A DNA stretch of 64,000 nucleotides. It comes from Pontibacter mangrovi (GTDB taxonomy: Bacteria > Bacteroidota > Bacteroidia > Cytophagales > Hymenobacteraceae). The DNA lies in NCBI RefSeq assembly GCF_006385705.1, contig NZ_VFRQ01000003.1:1-64000 (forward strand). The letters are read 5' to 3'. This document shows positions 17,144-26,362 of this stretch, piece by piece. The notes below the pieces were generated by a model. The model had not been told where the DNA came from. It made no database searches and saw nothing but the letters and a program-made list of their open reading frames with translations. Each line of letters begins with the position of its first letter. Positions within the stretch are counted from its first letter, which is position 1. A program made the position numbers and the translations under genes.

Positions 17144-17470
17144 ATGACCATAGCCGAAGCACAAGCCACAGTAGATAAGTGGATACAGGAGAACGGGGTA
17201 CGCTACTTTAACGAGCTCACCAACATGGCCATACTTACAGAGGAAGTTGGCGAGGTGGCCCGCATCATCTCCAGGCAGTACGGGGAGCAATCGTTTAAGA
17301 AGAGCGATGAAGGCAAGCAGCTGGGCGACGAACTCGCCGACGTGCTGTTCGTGCTGATCTGCCTGGCCAACCAAACCGGCGTGAACCTGACCGAGGCCCT
17401 GCAGAAAAACCTGGAGAAAAAGACCAACCGCGACAGCGACCGCCATAAGCAGAACGAGAAACTGAAGTAA
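17144..17470 (+). CDS. MazG-like nucleotide pyrophosphohydrolase
   Basis: A 108-residue all-alpha NTP pyrophosphohydrolase. The metal-binding pattern is E33-E34-x-x-E37 (TEEVGEVAR) and E63-x-x-D66 (DELADVLF). Proteins of this size hydrolyse non-canonical or excess (d)NTPs; the substrate is unknown. The start is 2 nt after the dtd stop. Confidence 0.88.
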   Translation: MTIAEAQATVDKWIQENGVRYFNELTNMAILTEEVGEVARIISRQYGEQSFKKSDEGKQLGDELADVLFVLICLANQTGVNLTEALQKNLEKKTNRDSDRHKQNEKLK

Positions 17471-17834
17471 GCCTTGAGAGTTAGAGAGGTAGAGAGTTTG
17501 GGAGTTAGAAAGTTAGAAGGTGATGCTGTAGAGGCTGCCTCTGGCGCAAGTTTTCAACTTGTGGCTATACTTGATGTTGAGTTTCCATAAATGCTTCGGG
17601 GCAGGGTAACTCAACTGGGCTGCAGGGCATCTTTTCTAAAATTGCTCTGAAGTATACATTTCTGCTCCGCAGAAAGCAAGTTGAAAACTTGCATCATAAC
17701 AGCCACAAGTTACACTTCGTTAAACTTGCGGCAGAAAGCTGTAAAGTATAAACGGGAGCGGCTGGCACTTTAAGTAGTACCAGCCGCTCCCGTTTTATAC
17801 TTCAGAAGAGCTAACTTTCTAACTCTCTACCTCT
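17471..17834. other. Gene-free 364 nt with REPIN-like inverted words
   Basis: GCAAGTTTTCAACTTG at 17546-17561 and its reverse complement at 17677-17692 form a 16-bp inverted pair, each arm itself a short palindrome. Outside them, the tract GAGAGTTAGAGAGGTAGAGAG near 17475 is mirrored by TAACTCTCTACCTCTCTACC near 17817. A terminator occupies 17746-17799. No ORF or RNA gene is visible. Confidence 0.7.
17746..17799. terminator. Bidirectional terminator between mazG-like and comB genes
   Basis: AAACGGGAGCGGCTGG (17750-17765) pairs with its complement at 17780-17795 around a 14-nt loop; the stem is closed by TATAAA and TTTTATA. The outer ends carry AAGTATA and TATACTT, an inverted pair of the window's over-represented heptamer. 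Confidence 0.85.
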
Positions 17835-18560
17835 CTACCTCTCCAACTCCTCAACTCTAAGGTCCACCAGCCTGTCGTGGCGCCACACGGGCAGCACGTT
17901 GTATACATCGTGGCGGAGGCAAAATTCGATGTCTTTGTGGATCTCGAGGTGCTCCAGCCGGCGCACATGCGACGACTGCCGCAGGAAAGCAACCATATCG
18001 GCTTTAGCGGTTTGATACAAGTATACAGCGGCCAGGGCACTGTCGTTCTCAGAGGAAAAGCTATCCTGCAGGCGCTCCACCAGCGCACCGGCAAACAGCG
18101 TGTCCTCCAGGTTAAACTGTCCTTTCCAGCCGGCGCATACTACCAGCACATCCAGTCCCAGCTCCGCCAGGTGGTCGGCCACGGTCTGCAGGTTCAGGAA
18201 AGAACCTACCACGATCTCCTCCGCCGCCTCCGACAGACGAATGGCGCGGGTGCCGTTGGTGGTCGTGATGGCGATATCGCGCCCCTGCACATGGCCACCC
18301 ATGTAGCCGAAAGGCGAGTTGCCCAGGTCAAAGCCTTCGGCCTTTATCCCGTTGCGCTCCGCCGCCGTCAGGCAGCCGCGCTCCGAAAAGCCACGGCACT
18401 CCTCCAGCTCCATCACCGGAAAAATATTGGCAGCGCCCTCGGCAAATGCCGTTACCATGGTAGAGGTAGCCCGCAGAATATCCACGGCCACCACTGCCTT
18501 TCCCTTCAGATCATACAGGTGCAACAGCTCCGGGCTGAAACACACGTCTATACTTGGCAT
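17835..18560 (-). CDS. comB: 2-phosphosulfolactate phosphatase (ComB family)
   Basis: A 241-residue Mg2+-dependent phosphatase family protein. The family pattern is seen in VAVDILRATSTMVTAFAEGA (residues about 24-43) and DIAITTTNGTRAI (about 94-106). ComB releases phosphate from 2-phosphosulfolactate, a step of coenzyme M synthesis in archaea. In bacteria the product sulfolactate may feed sulfonate metabolism; a link with sulfonolipids of gliding Bacteroidota is only a suggestion. No other sulfonate gene is in the window. Confidence 0.85.
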   Translation of the reverse strand: MPSIDVCFSPELLHLYDLKGKAVVAVDILRATSTMVTAFAEGAANIFPVMELEECRGFSERGCLTAAERNGIKAEGFDLGNSPFGYMGGHVQGRDIAITTTNGTRAIRLSEAAEEIVVGSFLNLQTVADHLAELGLDVLVVCAGWKGQFNLEDTLFAGALVERLQDSFSSENDSALAAVYLYQTAKADMVAFLRQSSHVRRLEHLEIHKDIEFCLRHDVYNVLPVWRHDRLVDLRVEELER

Positions 18561-18655
18561 TGTTTAATTGTTGATTGTTAAATTATTGATTGTTGGTTTA
18601 TAAAAATTGTCCGGCAACCCGAAAAACAATTAACAACCAGCAATCAACAATCAGC

Positions 18656-19744
18656 TTATTTTTTTACAAAAGGCAGCTTCACTACCTGTGCTTTCATGTC
18701 CTTGTTGCGGATGCGGATGAAGACCTCAGAGCCGGCTTTGCTGTAGTCTTTGGCTACGTAGCCCATGCCAATGCCCTTGCCCAGGGATGGCGACATGGTG
18801 CCGGAAGTTACCTCCCCGATCTTCTCTCCCTCTGCGTTCACGATCTCGTAGTGCGCGCGCGGAATGGCTTTCTCCAGCATCTCAAAACCAACCAGTTTGC
18901 GGCTCACGCCCTGCTCCTTCTGCGCCTTCAGATTGTCAGCGTTGGTAAAGTCTTTATCGAACTTCGTGATCCAGCCCAAACCAGCCTCCAGCGGCGAAGT
19001 GGTGTCGTCGATGTCGTTGCCGTAGAGGCAGAAGCCCATTTCCAGGCGCAGCGTATCGCGGGCACCCAGGCCGATTGGCTTGATGCCATACGCCTTGCCA
19101 GCCTCCATAATCGCATCGAACACCTTTTTGGCGTCCTCATTCTTCACGTAGATCTCAAAACCGCCTGCGCCGGTGTAGCCTGTAGCCGACACGATCACAT
19201 CCTGCGCTCCGGCAAACTCGCCTTTCTCAAACGTATAGTATACCATGCCGGGCAGGTCGATCTTCGTGAGCGAAGCTAGCGCCTCGGCGGCTTTTGGCCC
19301 CTGCACGGCAAACAAAGAGATGTTATCAGAGATATTCTCCATCTCTACGCCCTCGGTGTTATACTTGCTGATCCAGTTCCAGTCTTTCTCAATGTTGGAG
19401 GCGTTTACCACCAGCAGATACTCCTCCTCGCCCATGCGGTACACCAGCAGGTCATCCACAATGCCGCCATCTTCGTTTGGCAGGCACGAGTACTGGATCT
19501 TGCCGTCCGCTAGTTTAGCGGCATCGTTGGAAGTCACGCGCTGGATCAGGTCCAGGGCCTTGGGGCCGCGCAGCATGAACTCGCCCATGTGCGACACGTC
19601 GAAAATGCCGACAGCCTCACGCACTGTTTTATGTTCCTCTATGTCTGATGAGTAGCGCACAGGCATGTTGTAGCCGGCAAAAGGCACCATCTTGGCGCCC
19701 AGCGCCTCGTGCACATCATTCAGAGCGATTTTCTTCAGTTCCAT
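18656..19744 (-). CDS. gcvT: Glycine cleavage system T protein (aminomethyltransferase)
   Basis: A 362-residue tetrahydrofolate-dependent aminomethyltransferase. It opens with [20 protein letters not shown] and has [12 protein letters not shown] and the catalytic-Asp segment [18 protein letters not shown], then [11 protein letters not shown] and [20 protein letters not shown] near residue 230. It takes the aminomethyl group from lipoylated GcvH and yields methylene-THF and ammonia. gcvH and gcvP are not in the window. No glycine riboswitch was recognised upstream. Confidence 0.96.
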   Translation of the reverse strand: MELKKIALNDVHEALGAKMVPFAGYNMPVRYSSDIEEHKTVREAVGIFDVSHMGEFMLRGPKALDLIQRVTSNDAAKLADGKIQYSCLPNEDGGIVDDLLVYRMGEEEYLLVVNASNIEKDWNWISKYNTEGVEMENISDNISLFAVQGPKAAEALASLTKIDLPGMVYYTFEKGEFAGAQDVIVSATGYTGAGGFEIYVKNEDAKKVFDAIMEAGKAYGIKPIGLGARDTLRLEMGFCLYGNDIDDTTSPLEAGLGWITKFDKDFTNADNLKAQKEQGVSRKLVGFEMLEKAIPRAHYEIVNAEGEKIGEVTSGTMSPSLGKGIGMGYVAKDYSKAGSEVFIRIRNKDMKAQVVKLPFVKK

Positions 19745-20065
19745 GTGTGTATTTAACTGTTCTTGTTGTTAAAGCAAAATTAATTAATTTTCGGGCGCTT
19801 CCTAAATTTATACCTGCCGCAGCCGTGGTTTTGCGCTCTGGTGGGGCGGCAGCTGCAACAAATTATCTGAATGCCCGTACAAGCTAACACCAAAGGAATA
19901 GCCAAAGCATATATATGATTACCCTGATATTAGAGCTTGTCTCGCATCGCCGTTACGGCCTTGCCCTGTACCCTCTTACCTGTTCAGTACATAACGCAGG
20001 CTCCGAGTCGCCTGCCTTGCAAAACCTGTAAGCTCCGGCTTAACGTGTAGCTCCAGCCCTTATAC
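19745..20065. other. Divergent intergenic region of 321 nt (gcvT / histidine kinase)
   Basis: It contains the promoters of two divergent genes. An ATTAATTAAT tract lies near 19780 on the gcvT side. I see no convincing riboswitch, tRNA or ORF. Confidence 0.55.
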
Positions 20066-21556
20066 ATGAAACTTTCTTTTAAACTTTTTGCCGGATTCGT
20101 TCTGATCCTGGTGCTCTTTACTGCCGTTGCTATCGTTAACTTCCGGCTCTCGGAGGCCGTGATCGAGAACACGCAGTGGGTGTCGCGGTCGCAGATCGTG
20201 GTGCGTAACTCTGCCGCGCTGCAGCGAAACATCATTGACATGGAGACCGGCCTGCGCGGTTATATGCTGAACGGCAACGAAACGTTTTTGCAGCCCTACT
20301 GGCAAGCCCGCGACCAGATGCCCGGCCTGATCCAGGAAATGAAGAATTTCGTTACCGCCTCCCAGGACCAGGTGGAGAAGATCAATGAAATTGAAGGCAT
20401 GCAGAACCGCTTTGAGAAGAAGTTTGCTGAACCCCTGATACAGATGAAGCGCGCCCAGGACACGCTACTGACAGACCAGGAGCTGGACGCGCAGGTCGAG
20501 CTGCTGCTGCTCGGGGAGAAAGCCCTTACCGACTCGATACGCGCCAGCTTCCGGGATTTTAATGCCTATGAGTACAAAGTACGGGAAGACCGCAGCCAGC
20601 GCCTCAACAAAAGTATAAACAACACGCGCCACCTTTCCACCATACTCACCATACTCTCAGTGATCATCGGCCTGAGCTGGGCATACTACATTACCCGCCT
20701 CATCACCAACCGCATCATGAAGATGGTGAGGCTGGCCGAGCAGATCTCGCAGGGCGACTACAAAACCCAGATCGTGGACACGAGTAACGACGAACTGAGC
20801 CGCCTGTCGCACTCCCTTAACCGCATGTCGGCCACCATTGATGAGACCTTTACCGAGCTAGACCTGAAAAACAAGGAACTAGACCAGTTTGCCTACGTAG
20901 TATCGCATGACCTGAAAGCGCCGCTTAGGGGTATTGAGGTGGCCTCGCGCTGGGTAGAGGAAGACATGGGCTCCAAGCTGCCTGCCAACGTGCAGGAGTA
21001 CCTGGTGATGATGCGCGTGCGCGTGCACCGCATGGAGAACCTGATCAATGGTATTCTGGCGCTGGCCCGCATTGGCCGCACAACGCAGGCCGAAGAAGAC
21101 GTGGACGTAAGCGACCTGCTGGGCGAGGTGGTAGACCTGCTGGCGCCGCCAAAAGGGTTTGTGATACAAGTGCCGCCACACTTGCCTACCCTGCACACCG
21201 TGCGGATACAGCTGCAGCAGGTGTTCAGCAACCTCATCAGCAATGCCATTAAATACCACGACAAGGACCACGGTTTGATCAACATCAGCCACAATGAGGA
21301 GGGGGATTTCCACGTTTTCTCAGTGGCCGACGACGGCCCGGGCATTGACCCAGACTACCATGACCGGATCTTCGTGATTTTCCAGACCTTGCAGGAGCGT
21401 GACGCCATGGAAAGCACCGGTGTGGGCCTCAGTATCGTAAAGAAGATAGTAGAACTGCAGGGAGGCAGCATTTGGGTGTCATCAGAGCCCGGCAAAGGCT
21501 CGACATTTACTTTTACCTGGCCCAAAGTGTCAGGTAAAGATCAAAAATTTTTATAG
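20066..21556 (+). CDS. CHASE3-type sensor histidine kinase
   Basis: A 496-residue inner-membrane kinase. Membrane helix 1 (about 8-26), a periplasmic all-helical CHASE3-like domain (about 30-185, with RNSAALQRNIIDMETGLRGY), helix 2 (192-210), HAMP (211-263), HisKA with phospho-acceptor H281 in FAYVVSHDLKAPLRG, and HATPase with N393 (NLISNAIKYH), G1 DDGPG at 422-426 and G2 TGVGLSIV at 451-458. The DHp sequence resembles phytochrome-type kinases that use stand-alone receivers, and such a receiver gene follows after 34 nt. Confidence 0.92.
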   Translation: MKLSFKLFAGFVLILVLFTAVAIVNFRLSEAVIENTQWVSRSQIVVRNSAALQRNIIDMETGLRGYMLNGNETFLQPYWQARDQMPGLIQEMKNFVTASQDQVEKINEIEGMQNRFEKKFAEPLIQMKRAQDTLLTDQELDAQVELLLLGEKALTDSIRASFRDFNAYEYKVREDRSQRLNKSINNTRHLSTILTILSVIIGLSWAYYITRLITNRIMKMVRLAEQISQGDYKTQIVDTSNDELSRLSHSLNRMSATIDETFTELDLKNKELDQFAYVVSHDLKAPLRGIEVASRWVEEDMGSKLPANVQEYLVMMRVRVHRMENLINGILALARIGRTTQAEEDVDVSDLLGEVVDLLAPPKGFVIQVPPHLPTLHTVRIQLQQVFSNLISNAIKYHDKDHGLINISHNEEGDFHVFSVADDGPGIDPDYHDRIFVIFQTLQERDAMESTGVGLSIVKKIVELQGGSIWVSSEPGKGSTFTFTWPKVSGKDQKFL

Positions 21557-21590
21557 CTTTGTTTAATTCGATTAGAAGCAATTAATTATA

Positions 21591-22028
21591 ATGGGCGAGA
21601 AAGACGTTGTAAACATCCTGCTAGTGGAGGATGACTACCTGGATACCATGAATGTGGAGCGGGAGCTGAAAAAGATCGGCATCAACCATCCGATTTTTGA
21701 GGCACGGAACGGCAAGGAAGCACTGAACATGCTACGAGGTATTGAGGCAGAGAAAATCTCCCCTTCACCAAGCGTTATCCTGCTGGATATTAACATGCCG
21801 AAGATGAACGGCCTGGAGTTTCTGACCGAGCTGCGCCGCGACCCGGAGTTTAGCCACATCCCGGTATTTATCATGACCACCTCTAACGAGGAAACCGACC
21901 GGTTGGCGGCCCAGCGCCTCAACGTGTCGGGCTACATTGTAAAGCCGCTCTCCTTCGACAGCTTCGAGCGCAGCGACTCCTCCCTCGACAGCTTCAGCCT
22001 TTTCCTGGACCTGATCAAACTAAAGTAA
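21591..22028 (+). CDS. Single-domain response regulator (Rcp1 type)
   Basis: A 145-residue stand-alone receiver. The acidic pocket is E13-D14-D15 in LVEDDYLD, the phospho-acceptor D66 in LLDINMPKMNG, the switch Thr in FIMTTSNEE and the Lys in GYIVKPLSF. The extra residues between strand 2 and helix 2 and the absence of an output domain are typical of Rcp1-type regulators. It is the likely phosphorylation target of the kinase directly upstream. The downstream target is unknown. Confidence 0.92.
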   Translation: MGEKDVVNILLVEDDYLDTMNVERELKKIGINHPIFEARNGKEALNMLRGIEAEKISPSPSVILLDINMPKMNGLEFLTELRRDPEFSHIPVFIMTTSNEETDRLAAQRLNVSGYIVKPLSFDSFERSDSSLDSFSLFLDLIKLK

Positions 22029-22044
22029 CCAATAAAGCCCCAAC

Positions 22045-22088
22045 GTATAAAAAGCCGCAGCACAAGCTTGTGCTGCGGCTTTTTATAC
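22045..22088. terminator. 44-bp perfect palindrome, bidirectional terminator
   Basis: The two 22-nt halves are exact reverse complements: GTATAAAAAGCCGCAGCACA then AG, followed by the mirror. A-tract and T-tract flank the GC core, so it can terminate both the response-regulator transcript and the convergent rnhB transcript. It ends in TATACTT on the plus strand. Confidence 0.9.
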
Positions 22089-22105
22089 TTACTGCCTGCT
22101 TAAAT

Positions 22106-22702
22106 CTACAGCAGCTCCGGTAGCCGGGGCAGCAGCGCAAACGATTGGCGGTGGTGCAGCGTAGCGCCATACTTTGCGATACCCGCGCGGTGCGCTTGGG
22201 TAGGATAGCCCGCGTTCTGCTCCCAGCCAAAGTATGGATGCTCTTTTGCCAGCTCACACATCAGGTCGTCGCGATGGGTTTTGGCCAGCACCGAGGCCGC
22301 AGCGATGGACAAGTACTTGCCGTCTCCCTTCACCATGCAACTATGGGGCACCTGCCCAAAAGGCTTAAAGCGGTTGCCGTCCACCAGCAGGTATTCCGGC
22401 TGCCGTGGCAGCGCCTGCAGCGCCCGGTGCATGGCCAGGTAAGTGGCCTGCAGTATGTTTATTTTATCAATCTCTTCCGGCGAGGCCTCCCCTATGGCCC
22501 AGGCTACGGCCTCAGACACAATCTCCCCGCGCAGCTGCTCCCGAAGCTTACGGGTTAGCTTTTTAGAGTCGTTGAGGAGCGGGTGCCGGTAATCCGGGGG
22601 CAGTATAACCGCTGCGGCCACCACCGGCCCGGCCAGGCAGCCACGCCCCACCTCGTCCACGCCAGCCTCTAAGGTATAGCCACTGTGGTTTGGTAAAAGC
22701 AT
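22106..22702 (-). CDS. rnhB: Ribonuclease HII
   Basis: A 198-residue enzyme that nicks RNA in RNA/DNA hybrids and removes misincorporated ribonucleotides. The catalytic DEVGRG lies at residues 16-21, followed by [25 protein letters not shown] and LLVDGNRF. I chose the ATG at 22702 over the longer in-frame start at 22738 because the extra 12 residues are hydrophobic and unlike the family. It converges on the response regulator gene. Confidence 0.93.
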   Translation of the reverse strand: MLLPNHSGYTLEAGVDEVGRGCLAGPVVAAAVILPPDYRHPLLNDSKKLTRKLREQLRGEIVSEAVAWAIGEASPEEIDKINILQATYLAMHRALQALPRQPEYLLVDGNRFKPFGQVPHSCMVKGDGKYLSIAAASVLAKTHRDDLMCELAKEHPYFGWEQNAGYPTQAHRAGIAKYGATLHHRQSFALLPRLPELL

Positions 22703-22785
22703 ACTATCAGATAACAAAACAAGTATAAAAAAGAGCACAGCCCGCCCCTAAGATTAGCGGCGGAGCCATACTTTTACGCGTCATT

Positions 22786-23863
22786 CTATGCCTGCATCAG
22801 GTAAGCCTTGATGTATTCGTCCAGGTCGCCGTCCAGCACGTTCTGCACGTCGGTGCGCTCTACGCCGGTGCGCACGTCTTTGATGAGCTTGTAGGGGTGC
22901 AGCACATAGTTGCGGATCTGAGAGCCGAAGTCGATGCGCTTCTTGGTGCTCTCGATGCGGTCGCGCTCGGCGTTGCGCTTGTCCAGCTCTATCTGGTACA
23001 GCCTGGAGCGGAGCATGCGGATGGCGTGTTCCTTGTTCATGAGCTGCGAGCGCTCTATCTGGCACTCGATCACGATACCGGTTGGCTTGTGCTTCAGACG
23101 AACGGCTGTCTCTACCTTGTTTACGTTCTGGCCACCTGCGCCGCCGGAGCGGAAGGTATCCCACTCAATGTCGCTTGGGTTAACCTCTATATTGATCGTG
23201 TCATCCACCACGGGATAGGCGAACACAGAGGCAAACGACGTATGGCGGCGGCCGCCGGAGTCGAAGGGCGAGATGCGCACCAGGCGGTGCACCCCGATCT
23301 CGGACTTGAGGTAGCCATAGGCAAAGTCGCCGGTGATCTCCAGCGTGGCCGACCTGATGCCTGCGCCATCGCCGGCCTGGTAGTTTATCTGCTTCACACC
23401 AAAGCCATGCGACTCGGCCCACATGATGTACATGCGCATCAGGATCTCAGCCCAGTCCTGGCTTTCGGTGCCGCCCGCGCCCGGGTTAATCTCCAGGATG
23501 GCGCTTAGCTGGTCTTCCTCGCCGCTGAGCATACGCTTAAACTCCAGCCCTTCCACGGCCTCCTCGGCCTTTTTATACTCCTGCTGGATATCCTCCTCCG
23601 ATACGTCGCCCTCCTTGTAGAAATCGAACAGCACCTCAAAGTCAGACACGGCCTTCTCCACCTCCTCATAGTGGTCTGTCCATACTTTCACCGACTTGAT
23701 CTCCTTCAGGATCTTCTCGGCTTCCTTGGGGTCATCCCAGAAATTGGGGGCAGTGGTTTGGACCTCGGTCTCTTTTACCTGCTCTTTCTTGGCATCGTAG
23801 TCAAAGATACCTCCTCAAGGCCTCTACTCTGGCCTTCAACTCTTTTACTTGCTCAGTTGTCAT
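22786..23863 (-). CDS. prfB: Peptide chain release factor 2 with programmed +1 frameshift
   Basis: The gene is in two frames. A 20-codon leader (23863 to 23804, [20 protein letters not shown]) ends at an in-frame TGA (23803-23801). A +1 shift at CTT-T continues as DYDAKKEQ in the main frame (23802-22786), giving 358 residues in all. The main part carries SPF in [15 protein letters not shown], the RF2 stop-reading tripeptide, and GGQ in [12 protein letters not shown] for peptide release. RF2 reads UGA and UAA, so low RF2 favours the shift and raises its own synthesis. An annotation beginning at the internal ATG (23691) would lose 57 residues. Confidence 0.96.
23800..23815 (-). promoter_or_regulatory. 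RF2 autoregulatory frameshift site
   Basis: On the minus strand the sequence AGGAGGTATCTTTGAC holds an internal Shine-Dalgarno (AGGAGG), then TAT, the slippery CTT-T and the UGA followed by C, a weak stop context. It matches the known E. coli prfB site closely. Confidence 0.95.
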
Positions 23864-23898
23864 TAGCGTGATGGGTTATACTTCCTTTTAACATGAAA

Positions 23899-23932
23899 AT
23901 GCTGAAGTATAAACTATTGTATACTTCAGCAT
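23899..23932 (-). terminator. Terminator of ilvE
   Basis: ATGCTGAAGTATA and TATACTTCAGCAT form a 13-bp stem with an 8-nt loop, followed on the minus strand by TTTTC. It lies between the ilvE stop (23957) and the prfB start (23863). The stem is an inverted pair of the AAGTATA heptamer. Confidence 0.75.
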
Positions 23933-23956
23933 CCTCGTACTTTATACTTTATACTT

Positions 23957-25030
23957 TTACAGGCTGATGCGGTGCACCCAGTTGTGCTTGTCCGGCGCCT
24001 GCCCGGTTTTAATCTTATCCAGCTCGTTGGCAATGCGGTTCGAGATCTCGCGCTCCTCAACGACCGGCAGGTGCATGTCCTGGCCGTTGTAGTGGATGGT
24101 GGCAATCTGCGCGATGGTAGCCGCTGTGCCTGTTCCGAATGCCTCCTGCAGCTTGCCTGCCTTATAAGCTTCCTCTAGCTCATCTACGGATACTTTGCGC
24201 TCCTCTACGGTATAGCCCAGATCTTTTGCCAGGGTCAGCACGCTGTCACGGGTGATGCCAGCCAGGATGGTGGTGCTTACTGGCGGGGTGATCAGCTTGC
24301 CGTCTATCACGAACATCAAATTCATGGTGCCAGACTCTTCTATAAACTTATGCTCTTTGGCATCGGTCCAGATCAGCTGGTGGTAGCCGCGCTCCTGCAT
24401 GTTGCGGGCAGGCAGCAAAGCCGCCCCATAGTTACCGGCAGCCTTGGCAAAACCGGCCCCGCCTTCCGCAGAGCGCACATACTGTGGCTCGATGGCTACC
24501 TTCAGCGGCTGCCCGTAATAGGCGCCTACCGGACAGGTAAAAACGGTAAAGCGGTAGTTAGACGATGGCCGAACGCCGATAAACTCATCCGTAGCGAACA
24601 TAAACGGGCGGATGTACAGCGCGCAGCCCGAAGTTGGCGGCACCCAGGCGGCGTCCAGCTTCAGCAGCTGCTCCAGGCCCTGCATAAAAATATCTTCTGT
24701 TATGGCCGGCATGCACATGCGCTCAGCCGATTTGTTCAGGCGGCGGAAGTTATCCAGCGGACGGAACAGCAGCAGATCGCCATTCGCATCTTTGTAGGCC
24801 TTCATCCCCTCAAAAATGGACTGCCCGTAGTGCAGAGCCGAGGTAGCTGGGCTCAAGGACATGTTGCCGTAAGGCAGTATCTGCGGGTTCTGCCACTTGC
24901 CGTCTTTGTAATCAGCCACCAGCATGTGGTCTGAAAAGATCTTCCCGAACTCGATGTTGTTGTAGTCCAGCTCCGAGATGCGCGACTCTGCCACGCACTG
25001 TGCCGGTATAGTTAGCATATCTATAGACAT
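23957..25030 (-). CDS. ilvE: Branched-chain amino acid aminotransferase
   Basis: A 357-residue class IV PLP aminotransferase, interconverting Leu, Ile and Val with their 2-oxo acids. The PLP lysine is K196 in GFAKAAGNYGAALLP. SIFEGMKAYKDANGDLLLFRP and EESGTMNLMFVIDGKLITPP are further family signatures. Length is that of the longer bacterial/eukaryotic BCAT type. It is the last gene of a run that includes pduO and an ABC ATPase, 44 nt after pduO. Confidence 0.94.
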   Translation of the reverse strand: MSIDMLTIPAQCVAESRISELDYNNIEFGKIFSDHMLVADYKDGKWQNPQILPYGNMSLSPATSALHYGQSIFEGMKAYKDANGDLLLFRPLDNFRRLNKSAERMCMPAITEDIFMQGLEQLLKLDAAWVPPTSGCALYIRPFMFATDEFIGVRPSSNYRFTVFTCPVGAYYGQPLKVAIEPQYVRSAEGGAGFAKAAGNYGAALLPARNMQERGYHQLIWTDAKEHKFIEESGTMNLMFVIDGKLITPPVSTTILAGITRDSVLTLAKDLGYTVEERKVSVDELEEAYKAGKLQEAFGTGTAATIAQIATIHYNGQDMHLPVVEEREISNRIANELDKIKTGQAPDKHNWVHRISL

Positions 25031-25074
25031 TTTAAGTTTGGTTTTTAATTCCGTTCGTAGTGTATGGTTAAGTG

Positions 25075-25626
25075 TTATATTCTGGGTTTCCAGGTTACTT
25101 CCTCTGCGCCCAGCTCATGAGCCATTATACGGCAAAGAGCAAACAGGTAATCCGAAAGTCTGTTCAGGTATTTTACCACCAACTCATCCACCGCCGACAC
25201 TTCCTGCAGGCTAATGGCCAGGCGCTCGGCGCGGCGGCACACGCAGCGGGCCACATGGCAAAACGACACTGACGGATGCCCACCCGGAAGTATAAACGCC
25301 CGCAGCGGCGGCACCTCAGCCGTATACTTGTCTATTTCCTGCTCCAGCAGCGCAATGTCTTCCTCGTGCAGGTCGGGGGTGGCCATTTTGGTGTTCTTGT
25401 CTGGGTCGGTGGCCAGCGTGGAGCCAATGGTAAACAGCCGGTCCTGTATTTCCTTCAGGATGTCGAGGCGGCCCTGGTTTACCTCCTGGTCGCGTACCAG
25501 CCCGATGTAGGAGTTAAGTTCATCCACGGTGCCGTATACTTCTATGCGGAGGTGTGCTTTTGATACTCTGGTTCCACCAATCAGCGCGGTGGTTCCTTTG
25601 TCGCCTGTTTTGGTGTATATCTTCAT
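25075..25626 (-). CDS. pduO: Cob(I)alamin adenosyltransferase, PduO type
   Basis: A 183-residue ATP:corrinoid adenosyltransferase forming adenosylcobalamin. The N-terminal ATP motif TKTGDKGTTALIGG (residues 4-17), RIEVYGTVDELNS and the C-terminal FILPGGHPSVSFCHVARCVC-RRAER segment are characteristic. The start codon follows the ABC ATPase stop directly (TAGATG), implying translational coupling. Its product is the cofactor of methylmalonyl-CoA mutase, whose small subunit gene begins at 62265. Confidence 0.92.
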   Translation of the reverse strand: MKIYTKTGDKGTTALIGGTRVSKAHLRIEVYGTVDELNSYIGLVRDQEVNQGRLDILKEIQDRLFTIGSTLATDPDKNTKMATPDLHEEDIALLEQEIDKYTAEVPPLRAFILPGGHPSVSFCHVARCVCRRAERLAISLQEVSAVDELVVKYLNRLSDYLFALCRIMAHELGAEEVTWKPRI

Positions 25627-26352
25627 CTAGTGCTGCTCTGTCTGTAGCTTAGAGGCTGTAATCACATCAGGGTTAATGGTGTCCGACTCAACCAGGCCGT
25701 CGCGGAGGCGCACGATGCGGTGGGCGTACCGGGCAATGTCCTCCTCGTGCGTTACCATGATGATGGTGTTGCCTTTGGCGTGCAGGTTCTCGAAAAGCTC
25801 CATGATCTCGTAAGAGGTTTTGGTATCGAGGTTACCGGTCGGTTCGTCGGCCAGGATGATGCTGGGGTCGTTGATGAGGGCGCGGGCAATGGCCACACGC
25901 TGCCGCTGGCCACCCGATAGCTCGTTGGGCTTATGCTTGCCGCGGGTGCCCAGGCCTACGCTCTCCAGCGCGCGCTGCGCCTTCTCCTCGCGGGCACTTT
26001 TGCTGTAGCCTGCATAGATCAGCGGCAGCGCCACGTTCTCCAGCGACGACTGCCGCGGCAGCAGGTTAAATGTCTGGAACACAAAGCCGATCTCCTTGTT
26101 GCGCACCTCGGCCAGCTCGTTGTCCGTCATGTTGCTCACATCCTGCCCGTTAAGTATGTACGTGCCGCCTGTAGGCGTATCCAAACAGCCGATGATGTTC
26201 ATGAACGTGGACTTGCCGGAGCCCGACGGCCCCATAAAAGCGACATACTCTCCCTTGTCTATTTTGATAGACACCGATTTTAGGGCATGGATAGTCTCCG
26301 TACCCATGTGGTATACTTTAGAGATGTCGTGGGTTTCGATGATGGTGCTCAT
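25627..26352 (-). CDS. ABC transporter ATPase, MacB/LolD type
   Basis: A 241-residue ATP-binding subunit. Walker A GPSGSGKS (residues 41-48), Q-loop FVFQTFN, signature LSGGQRQR, Walker [13 protein letters not shown] and switch His in MVTHEED are all intact. The TGNLD motif after Walker B is typical of the MacB/LolD/FtsE group, which drives permeases of the FtsX/MacB kind in lipoprotein or antimicrobial traffic. No such permease is adjacent; the upstream neighbour (10 nt) is a membrane-TPR protein. Confidence 0.9.
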   Translation of the reverse strand: MSTIIETHDISKVYHMGTETIHALKSVSIKIDKGEYVAFMGPSGSGKSTFMNIIGCLDTPTGGTYILNGQDVSNMTDNELAEVRNKEIGFVFQTFNLLPRQSSLENVALPLIYAGYSKSAREEKAQRALESVGLGTRGKHKPNELSGGQRQRVAIARALINDPSIILADEPTGNLDTKTSYEIMELFENLHAKGNTIIMVTHEEDIARYAHRIVRLRDGLVESDTINPDVITASKLQTEQH

Positions 26353-26362
26353 AGGGCTTTTT

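Noticed and set aside
19745..20065. A glycine riboswitch before gcvT
   Set aside because: No tandem aptamer-like conserved cores could be recognised; a covariance search would be needed to be sure.
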